Of a stretch of DNA of 24,453 nucleotides, positions 17,972 through 24,453 are shown piece after piece. The stretch is taken from assembly GCA_021796135.1 (NCBI GenBank), contig JAJYOQ010000011.1, positions 1 through 24,453 of the forward strand, written 5' to 3'. This DNA comes from Bacteroidota bacterium (GTDB lineage: Bacteria > Bacteroidota > Ignavibacteria > Ignavibacteriales > Ignavibacteriaceae). How positions within the stretch are numbered: the stretch's first letter is position 1; every line of letters begins with the position of its first letter. The notes under the pieces were generated by a model that was not told the DNA's origin, did no database searches, and saw only the letters and a program-made list of their open reading frames with translations. Both the position numbers and the translations under genes were made by a program.

Positions 17972-20137
17972 ATGCCGACATCAGCCATTTCTTCTCCGCA
18001 AACTCCTGACAGAATAATCATAGGTGCTGTATATAATGTATTTCACGAAGAATATTCTTTGGACAAAGATTTCTTTAAAGAAGTTGATCATGATTTTAAT
18101 TTGATGAAAGCTTCGAACATAAATTATGTAATGATATTCCCGATATCACAGTGGAACCCATCAACTAAAAAACTCTTATGGACTCGCACAGATTACATGA
18201 TAAAAATGATCGAAGTTCTAAACATGAAGTTTGTACCTCTCATGTTAAAAGAAGAACAATGCAGTCATTATTTCCCGATTTGGAAATTCAAAACAATTCG
18301 GGGTATGTGGAATGAATATAATAAGGATAACGGAAATAAAAACAATAGTGAAAATGTTGATTTTGGCGATCCGAAAATTTTCCCTCTGGTCAAGAATTAT
18401 TTTAAAACGGTTATTAAAAAATATGGTAATAGTCCTGCATTGGGATTTTATAATATATGGAACGAACCGCATTATTATTCAAATGCGAAACATGTTATCA
18501 TAAGCTTTAGAAAGTGGCTAAAGAAAAAGTACGGAAATTTAAAAACAATAAGAAAAATATGGGGAAAAGATTTTACAAATTGGAATCAAGTTTCTCCCTT
18601 TCTGACAGATAACTGGAATTCATCAATGCCCCGGATCGATTGGATTATGTTTATGATTGATTATAACGGAATGCTGCTTAATAAACTTAAACATACCCTA
18701 AGAAAATTTGATACTACTCATGCCGTCAATGCAAATCCGGTAGGGTCGCCCTGGTCTAATTTTGGGAATTACGGATATTATAATCAAGATAATTGGGTAA
18801 TTGCAGATTATAATGATATCAACGGTATATCATATTATCCTGATGAATTGGAAAGATCCCGCAAACTTAAACCATATCCTTTTTGGATGCATAATCTAAC
18901 GTTCAATACGATAAGATGTGCTTCGGGGAAAAAAAATTATATACTTACGGAGTTATATGCTAATGCGCAAAATGGCTTGGCTCTTAATGGATATTTGACA
19001 AATAACTTTGTTTCTAATCTTGCCTGGACCGCCTTAGCAAATAACTGCAAGGGTATGATATACTGGAAATGGCGTCCTTTCATGAGGGGACGACAGTCCT
19101 TAGGCAGAGGATTATGTAATATTGACGGAAGTCTTGCCCAAAACGGTAAAGCTGTGCAAGAACTCGGTGCGGTGATGAATAATAACGGCGATATTCTATT
19201 TAAAGCTCAATTAATTAAACCACAAACAGCAATTCTTTTAGATATGGTTGGCTTGCAAAAAACTCTTGAACAAACGACCGAACTTCGTACAAATAAATTT
19301 ATGTATCAAAGCAACGCCGGTCTATTTAAAGCGTTATATGAAAAAAATATTCCCGTAGATTTTTTAAGAACTGACCGAAGCATTGATTTGAATACTTTAA
19401 AATCATATAAAATACTTTTCCTCCCTTTCCAAATTGTTATGAGACGGAGTGTTGCAAAATTATTAAAAGAATATGTTGAACAAGGAGGAATCATTGTTGC
19501 CGATGCAAGAACTGCTGCAATTGACGAACAAGACTTTGCATACAAAGTTAGTCCCGGTGCAGACCTGGATTCGGTTTTCGGAGCAGTCAGGCTTGACTGG
19601 ATGGCAGGCAATTCGTTCTATAAAATTAAGATGAATAAAGATTTTAAATCGATAGAGTTTGAAGGTAAATATTTTCGGGACCGGCTTAAGATAAACCCAC
19701 AAACAAAAGTAATCGGAGTTTTTGTAGATAATAACGAACCCGCAATTATAGAGAATAATTATGGAAAAGGTAAAGCAATTCTAAGCGCTGTCCCGCTGGG
19801 CGCAAGCTATTTTAATAAATCGGATAACCGGGTAAATAAATTAATTATTGATTTAATTAAATCAGCTGGGGTAAATCCCGACGCCAGTTTTATCTCTAAA
19901 GACGGGTTTATTAATTTGAAATTGCATAAACTGGACAATGATTATATCCTTTATGCAATAAATTCGGAAAATAAAATAAAGAACGGGTTTATAAAACTAA
20001 AAACCGCTGATAAGAAAATTAAAAGTGTTACCGATATTATTTCTAATAATGAAATGAACTTTACACAACGTCAGACTAATTTATCAGTCCGCGCTGAATT
20101 TAATAAGCATCAGGTAATGGTATTTTACATTAAATAA
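17972..20137 (+). CDS. GH42-like intracellular glycoside hydrolase
   Basis: This 721-residue protein has the layout of GH42 beta-galactosidase-like enzymes. A catalytic TIM barrel (about 15-400) carries the acid/base in FYNIWNEPH (E165) and the nucleophile in YILTELYANAQNG (E327). A GH42 trimerisation-type Rossmann-like domain (about 415-620) follows, with LIKPQTAILLDM, LYEKNIPVDFL, SYKILFLPFQIVMRR and YVEQGGIIVADAR. A short beta C-terminal domain ends the protein. There is no signal peptide, so it acts in the cytoplasm on an imported glycoside. In characterised GH42 enzymes a Glu and a His after the FxWR motif bind galactose; the equivalent segment here (YWKWRPFMRGRQSLGRG) lacks that E-x-x-H pattern, so the substrate may not be a beta-galactoside. 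Downstream genes for an isomerase, a symporter and an oxidoreductase support a sugar-catabolic role. Confidence 0.85.
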   Translation: MPTSAISSPQTPDRIIIGAVYNVFHEEYSLDKDFFKEVDHDFNLMKASNINYVMIFPISQWNPSTKKLLWTRTDYMIKMIEVLNMKFVPLMLKEEQCSHYFPIWKFKTIRGMWNEYNKDNGNKNNSENVDFGDPKIFPLVKNYFKTVIKKYGNSPALGFYNIWNEPHYYSNAKHVIISFRKWLKKKYGNLKTIRKIWGKDFTNWNQVSPFLTDNWNSSMPRIDWIMFMIDYNGMLLNKLKHTLRKFDTTHAVNANPVGSPWSNFGNYGYYNQDNWVIADYNDINGISYYPDELERSRKLKPYPFWMHNLTFNTIRCASGKKNYILTELYANAQNGLALNGYLTNNFVSNLAWTALANNCKGMIYWKWRPFMRGRQSLGRGLCNIDGSLAQNGKAVQELGAVMNNNGDILFKAQLIKPQTAILLDMVGLQKTLEQTTELRTNKFMYQSNAGLFKALYEKNIPVDFLRTDRSIDLNTLKSYKILFLPFQIVMRRSVAKLLKEYVEQGGIIVADARTAAIDEQDFAYKVSPGADLDSVFGAVRLDWMAGNSFYKIKMNKDFKSIEFEGKYFRDRLKINPQTKVIGVFVDNNEPAIIENNYGKGKAILSAVPLGASYFNKSDNRVNKLIIDLIKSAGVNPDASFISKDGFINLKLHKLDNDYILYAINSENKIKNGFIKLKTADKKIKSVTDIISNNEMNFTQRQTNLSVRAEFNKHQVMVFYIK

Positions 20138-20222
20138 AAAGCGATCTAATTTCGATAGAAATCCCGCGATAAAGAACAGTACATAATGTTCGGCATTTTA
20201 TAATCATTGAAAAACATTTAAT

Positions 20223-21308
20223 ATGAATATTCCTCGTATAATTAAATTACCTCCTAATAGAGTCTGGAGAACTTATAAAGGCGGTAAAACGCTCGATGAA
20301 TTGGAAGGAAGAACAATTGCTGTTGATTCACATTTCCCCGAAGACTGGATTGCCTCTACAACAATAGCAGCTAACATTGGAAGAGAGTATTTAATAAATG
20401 AAGGATTGGCATCTGTAAATATTAATAATGAAAGCATTTTATTAAAAACTTTATTGGAATTATTCCCTGATGAAATGTTAGGCAGAGAACATTTTAAAAA
20501 GTATGGTGCCAATATGCAATTCTTAACAAAATATCTGGATTCTGCCGAAAGACTGCATATACAAGCTCATCCGACAATAAATTTTGCAAAAAAATATTTT
20601 AATAGTGATTCGGGTAAAACAGAAGCTTATGTAATTCTAAATATTCGGGAAGAAGTAAATGAACCATATATCTATTTGGGGTTCCAAAAACCGGTCGCTC
20701 CTGACGAATTAAAAAATATTATTGTTAATCAGGATATCGGCAAACTGTTATCATGCTTTGAAAAAATTCATGTAAAAAAAGGAGATGTGTTTATTGTACC
20801 GGGCGGACTTCCGCATGCAATAGGCAAAGGAATATTCATGATTGAAATCATGGAGCCGACAGATTTTGTCGTCAGATTGGAATTCGAAAGAAGCGGGTAT
20901 GTATTACCGGAAAAAGCAAGATTTATGGGGCGCAATGTAGATTTTGCAATCAATATGATTGACTTCAATTCGTATTCCCCGGATGAAATTCAACAAAAAT
21001 ATTTCTGTCCGCCGGCTAAATCAATTGAACAAAACGGAGGTGGGGAATATATTTTAATTAATAAGAAGCAAACTCCTTGTTTTTCTGTTCATAAATTAAT
21101 TATAAGCAAAAGTTTTGTTAAAAATTCAAATTCATTTTATGTAGGCATAACTGCTCGAGGCTCCGGCGTGGTTAATTCCGGTAATCAGAAAGAATATATT
21201 AAAGCAGGGGATCGATTCTTTATTCCATATCAAACAAAAGAAGTAGAATATACAGCCGATGAAGAGCTTGAAATAATTTTAACTTTTCCCCCCGAACCGG
21301 TCGTTTAA
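20223..21308 (+). CDS. manA: Class I mannose-6-phosphate isomerase-like protein
   Basis: This 361-residue zinc-dependent cupin isomerase belongs to the type I phosphomannose isomerase family, which interconverts mannose-6-phosphate and fructose-6-phosphate in the cytoplasm. All four expected zinc ligands are visible: Q114 and H116 in LHIQAHP, E134 in GKTEAY and H198 in PGGLPHAIGKG. The catalytic-region motif IMEPTDFVVRLEF follows at about 210-220. The N-terminus begins with the family's short strand (IIKLPPNRVWRTYKGG), and the C-terminal jelly roll ends with the AGDRFFIPYQTKEV-type cupin segment. The sequence is somewhat divergent from E. coli ManA, so a related sugar phosphate or free sugar is possible as substrate. 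It lies 85 bases after the GH42-like gene on the same strand and is convergent with the symporter gene; no terminator is obvious between them. Confidence 0.85.
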   Translation: MNIPRIIKLPPNRVWRTYKGGKTLDELEGRTIAVDSHFPEDWIASTTIAANIGREYLINEGLASVNINNESILLKTLLELFPDEMLGREHFKKYGANMQFLTKYLDSAERLHIQAHPTINFAKKYFNSDSGKTEAYVILNIREEVNEPYIYLGFQKPVAPDELKNIIVNQDIGKLLSCFEKIHVKKGDVFIVPGGLPHAIGKGIFMIEIMEPTDFVVRLEFERSGYVLPEKARFMGRNVDFAINMIDFNSYSPDEIQQKYFCPPAKSIEQNGGGEYILINKKQTPCFSVHKLIISKSFVKNSNSFYVGITARGSGVVNSGNQKEYIKAGDRFFIPYQTKEVEYTADEELEIILTFPPEPVV

Positions 21309-21350
21309 TTTTAGCAATTCGCATGGATAAGGAACTATCATTAACTTATT

Positions 21351-23138
21351 TTATACAATCGCTTTCTTATTGGTAGACCGAAAACGGGCAAGTTCGCTGC
21401 TCATTTTTTCTAACATTGATTCCTTCAAAGGATATATAAAAACACAAACCGCCGAAATTAATGCGCCTATGCCGGGATAAATACTTAAAAGCATCCTTAT
21501 TCCGTTCTGTGTAGCTGCGGTTTGCTCGACATTTGCATTATATCCGTATATTGCTAAGATCCAGCCGACTAATGCAATTCCAATCGAAGCGCCGAATTTT
21601 TGAGACATCGATGCAGCTGAAAATACCAACCCTGTTGCACGGCGTCCGTTCTTCCATTCTGAATAATCTGCCGTATCGGCAAACATTGCCCATACCAGCG
21701 GAAATATAATTCCCGCATTGATACTAATTAAGACTTGAAAGAATAAAATCATCATAAGACTTGTTTTGTCTATATAAAAGAAAATGAAACTTAGCAAGGA
21801 TGCGTTAAGCATGGCAAATAAAAAAGTATTTCGTTTGCCGATTTTATTTGAAACTGGTTTGGCAAGCAGCACTCCCAAAATGTTAGCAGCCTGCCCCAAT
21901 AATAAGTATACTGTACTTATAGCTAGAACCATTGAAGTACCGATTTCAATATTGGAAGTTCCTTTAAAATAATAAAGGAAATAATAAACCGCAGCGCCGT
22001 CTCTAATCGTATTAAAAAATATTGTGAAAATGCTGGCGAACGTAAGTATAAACCAGGGACTGTTCTTAGTGATATCTTTTAAGTCATTTTTTAAAGATGG
22101 TTTTTCCTCAAAGGGCTTAACCTTTTCGCGGGTAAACATAAATGTACCTAGAAAAAAGAGAACCGCGATTATTGCAATTATAATAACCGCCATCTCCGTG
22201 CCTTTTTGGTAATTAATATCCTTTAACTCAATATTGCGAAACGTAATAGATCCCTTGTCTATTCCCATGCAGGCAAATCTTAAATCCTCAAGCCGGGGCA
22301 AATTATCTTTACTCATTATTCCGGCTATATTAACTTTTAAATCTCCGGTAGTCCCGCTGCGTAAAATTCCCAGCGTGTCTTTACCCTCCGGAATATAAGT
22401 ACCGTAAAATACTTTTGATTTTGTATCAAACAGACCTAAACTGAAACCCGATTTTGTTTTTGTATTTACTTCTGCAGTAAGGAATAAAAGTGAATCTGCA
22501 GGGGTTGACTTCGATGATCCTTTAATTGAATTTTCCCATACTAACAAATTAAGCGTCCTGTGTGTAGTCGTATCTGTCATAACAATCGGCGCCGGCTGGG
22601 AATAAGAGCTGATTATCTTAGTACCAAATCCGTCTAATAAAGGTTGAAACATTCCGAGCACAAGAAAACTTCCGCCAAAGGCAAATATAAATCGATACGT
22701 GGCTAGAGTGGTGCGCTGTTTTCCATCATCAGTCATTACCCCAAGAAGCGAAGCGTAAGGAACATTTATCATCGAATAAATTATCATCATCAAAGAATAA
22801 GTTACATAGGCATATATAACTTTTCCTCCGATACTGATATCGGGAGTTACGAAAGTAAAAACAAAAATTAATCCTACAGGTATCGCCATCCACAGAATGT
22901 ACGGTCTGAATTTTCCCCAGCGTGTATTTGTGCGGTCGCTGATTATTCCTACTAAAGGATCAAAAACTGCGTCGCCGATACGAGTAATAAGAAACATTGT
23001 CCCGACTGCCGCTGCTGATATTCCGAAAATATCCGTATAAAAGAACAAAAGATACATGCCGAATATTTTCCAGAACATTGATGATGCTGCATCTCCTAAT
23101 CCGTAACCTATTTTTTCACTTAACTTCAAAGGTGCCAT
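21351..23138 (-). CDS. GPH-family sugar:cation symporter with large TM5-TM6 insertion
   Basis: This 595-residue major-facilitator transporter belongs to the glycoside-pentoside-hexuronide (MelB/XylP-like) family. The signature RIGDAVFDPLVGIISDRT (residues 53-70) keeps both cation-site aspartates (D56 and D60, equal to MelB D55/D59), followed by WGKFRPYILW; VPYASLLG and FPLVWAMFADTADYSEWKNGRRATG are further family motifs. Typical members have 450-480 residues; the extra length lies between TM5 (about 149-168) and TM6 (about 314-334). Residues 169-312 form a soluble, Ser/Thr-rich segment ending in GIDKGSITFRNIELKD, reminiscent of jelly-roll/concanavalin-like domains. With the usual N-in topology this loop faces the periplasm. 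The start has AAGGA upstream at suitable spacing. It is likely to import a sugar or oligosaccharide with Na+ or H+ for the GH42-like enzyme nearby. Confidence 0.92.
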   Translation of the reverse strand: MAPLKLSEKIGYGLGDAASSMFWKIFGMYLLFFYTDIFGISAAAVGTMFLITRIGDAVFDPLVGIISDRTNTRWGKFRPYILWMAIPVGLIFVFTFVTPDISIGGKVIYAYVTYSLMMIIYSMINVPYASLLGVMTDDGKQRTTLATYRFIFAFGGSFLVLGMFQPLLDGFGTKIISSYSQPAPIVMTDTTTHRTLNLLVWENSIKGSSKSTPADSLLFLTAEVNTKTKSGFSLGLFDTKSKVFYGTYIPEGKDTLGILRSGTTGDLKVNIAGIMSKDNLPRLEDLRFACMGIDKGSITFRNIELKDINYQKGTEMAVIIIAIIAVLFFLGTFMFTREKVKPFEEKPSLKNDLKDITKNSPWFILTFASIFTIFFNTIRDGAAVYYFLYYFKGTSNIEIGTSMVLAISTVYLLLGQAANILGVLLAKPVSNKIGKRNTFLFAMLNASLLSFIFFYIDKTSLMMILFFQVLISINAGIIFPLVWAMFADTADYSEWKNGRRATGLVFSAASMSQKFGASIGIALVGWILAIYGYNANVEQTAATQNGIRMLLSIYPGIGALISAVCVFIYPLKESMLEKMSSELARFRSTNKKAIV

Positions 23139-23446
23139 GCATTTTCCTTAATTCCTGTTGTATTTATTTATTATAGCAAACACTTTGCCAGATTAATTTT
23201 ATATGACCGCAGATTTACATCTGCATTTTTTCTCGCAGATAAACTAAAATCAAAAAATATTGCAGGATTTTTTTTAACAATACATTTATTGATTATCATA
23301 AAGTATATTAATTACAATTTTGATAATGTTTTTATCATGCCCAAACAGCTATTCTTAATAGATCAGGGAAGAAAAATTTCTTTATAAAATGGCATTGAAA
23401 TTGTCATAGAGAAATAAATTTATTTTATTAACACGCGGAGTATTCT
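23139..23446. other. Divergent intergenic region of the sugar locus, 308 bases
   Basis: This region separates the symporter (-) from the oxidoreductase (+) and should contain both promoters. It holds the GCAGAT element cluster (23209-23240) and an inverted repeat TGATAA-N5-TTATCA at 23321-23337, about 110 bases before the oxidoreductase start. No gene was seen. Confidence 0.55.
23209..23240. promoter_or_regulatory. GCAGAT dyad plus third half-site, possible operator
   Basis: GCAGAT-TTAC-ATCTGC (23209-23224) is a perfect 6-bp dyad with a 4-base spacer. A third direct copy of GCAGAT follows at 23235-23240. The T-run after the dyad (ATTTTTTC) could make it look like a terminator, but no plus-strand gene ends upstream of it, so an operator between the divergent symporter and oxidoreductase genes is the better reading. 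Confidence 0.4.
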
Positions 23447-24445
23447 GTGAATAAACTAAGAGTAGGAATGGTCGGCAACGGATTTATCGCCGATTGGCAT
23501 CATGCCGGTTTCCTAAAAAATGCGGATGCACAAATAACCGGAATGTGCCGCATTATATACGGAAACGAAGAACAAAAAAAATCGCAAATTGAAACGCTCT
23601 TTGAAAAGTGTAATGAATGGGATATTAAACCATACGAAAACTTTGAAGCTATAGTTTCAGATCCTGAAATTGATGCCCTTATAATAGGCACTATTAATCC
23701 ATATCATTACGAACAAATAAAGACTGCAATTTCCGAAGGCAAACATATTCTTGTGGAAAAACCTGTTGTAACTGACTTTAACCAATTGGAAGAAATCATA
23801 AAGCTTGGTAAAGAAAAAAACATTAAAATATTTCCCGGACACAATTTCGCATATAGAAATGCAGTAAGGATGGCTAAAGAAATAATTAGCGAAGGTCGCT
23901 TAGGTCAGATAATACATTCTTCCTTTACGGCTTCTCATAGGAGCAGCGAATCTCACTCTAAAGGATGGAGGGCAAAAAGAGATCTGGCAAAAGGCGGTGC
24001 ACTAATGGACAGCGGACATCATTTAATCTATCAGTCGCTTTATTTACTTGGAAAACCTAAAAAAATACATGGATATGCTTCCTCATTGGAACTAAAAAAT
24101 ATGGAATGCGAGGACACCGCTCAGGTCAGTCTCTTATATCCCGACGGTTCTATCGCTAACATTATGCAGTCATGGGCTTCCGGTTATTCTGATATGATAA
24201 ACGGAATTCGAATACTCGGCACTAAAGGAAGTATAATAATAACCGACGCTCTTTACTTTAATAATATTAAAATTAATGATAATGTAGAATATTTAGATTC
24301 GTTTATCAATCAAGCAAAATCATTCTCGGACTATATACTAAAAGACATTCCGCTTGTTTCTGATCTTGACGATGTCCGGGATACCCTAAAAATAATATTC
24401 GCAGCCTATGAAAGTGCTGAAAAAGAAAGTGTGCTATTTTTTTAA
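23447..24445 (+). CDS. Gfo/Idh/MocA-family oxidoreductase
   Basis: This 332-residue NAD(P)-dependent sugar dehydrogenase-like protein has a GTG start with GGAG 6 bases upstream. The N-terminal Rossmann fold shows VGMVGNGFIADWH (G7-x2-G10-x-G12). The family motif EKPV (K105) supplies the catalytic lysine. The C-terminal alpha/beta domain has GGALMDSGHH (D188, H192), the usual catalytic Asp/His pair, and a short YPDGSIANIMQSW strand. Members oxidise or epimerise sugars, inositols or related cyclic alcohols. The specific substrate cannot be read, but divergent placement next to a sugar symporter, with GH42-like and isomerase genes close by, fits carbohydrate catabolism. The protein is complete, ending 8 bases before the window edge. 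Confidence 0.9.
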   Translation: MNKLRVGMVGNGFIADWHHAGFLKNADAQITGMCRIIYGNEEQKKSQIETLFEKCNEWDIKPYENFEAIVSDPEIDALIIGTINPYHYEQIKTAISEGKHILVEKPVVTDFNQLEEIIKLGKEKNIKIFPGHNFAYRNAVRMAKEIISEGRLGQIIHSSFTASHRSSESHSKGWRAKRDLAKGGALMDSGHHLIYQSLYLLGKPKKIHGYASSLELKNMECEDTAQVSLLYPDGSIANIMQSWASGYSDMINGIRILGTKGSIIITDALYFNNIKINDNVEYLDSFINQAKSFSDYILKDIPLVSDLDDVRDTLKIIFAAYESAEKESVLFF

Positions 24446-24453
24446 ATCAAAAC

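Noticed and set aside
23209..23231. Rho-independent terminator (GCAGAT stem with T-run)
   Set aside because: The stem is only 6 bp and no plus-strand gene ends nearby upstream; in the opposite direction it would lie inside a promoter region.

Overview
The window looks like chromosomal DNA from a low-GC member of the Ignavibacteria/Chlorobi-Bacteroidota group. The main evidence is a run of secreted proteins ending in the type IX secretion system (T9SS) type A sorting domain (QNYPNPFNPST ... VYDILG ... LASGVYFYRL ... KKLILLK), in the form typical of Ignavibacteriales. Supporting evidence is a PorT-like outer-membrane barrel, a lipoprotein with the 'LPLNIGNKW' opening and many genes without a clear Shine-Dalgarno sequence. 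No rRNA, tRNA, intact insertion sequence or CRISPR array was seen.

Layout: (1) 1-8168 (+) is a tandem block of T9SS cargo: the 3' end of one gene, two Ycf48/BNR-type repeat proteins of about 700 residues, and a 1074-residue secreted protein. It is followed by an orphan half sorting domain and a bidirectional terminator. (2) 8210-9795 (-) is a three-gene toxin-antitoxin operon with the order and domain split of HipBST (HTH protein, HipA N-terminal subdomain, HipA kinase core), with palindromic operators upstream. (3) 9840-12824 (-) holds an ICMT-like membrane methyltransferase and a full-length catalase-peroxidase KatG with visibly higher GC than its surroundings. (4) 12825-13793 is gene-poor and contains decayed material: a frameshifted AbiEi-type antitoxin and a possible 5' stub of an HTH/nucleotidyltransferase gene behind a 20-bp tandem repeat. 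(5) 13794-17631 holds a small outer-membrane barrel protein, a five-repeat carboxypeptidase-regulatory-like T9SS protein, an internally deleted mini-gene (signal peptide plus half a sorting domain) and a lipoprotein. (6) 17972-24445 is a carbohydrate-use locus: an intracellular GH42-like glycosidase, a class I mannose-6-phosphate isomerase-like protein, a GPH-family sugar:cation symporter with an unusual extracytoplasmic insertion, and a Gfo/Idh/MocA oxidoreductase.

How the genes may work together: in region 6, the symporter would import an oligosaccharide or glycoside, the cytosolic GH42-like enzyme would cleave it, and the isomerase and oxidoreductase would process the sugars. The substrate cannot be read from sequence. 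The most interesting items are the HipBST-like module whose kinase carries an N-terminal Cys4 knuckle, the symporter with a ~145-residue insertion between TM5 and TM6, and several stages of decay or recombination of T9SS sorting-domain genes.
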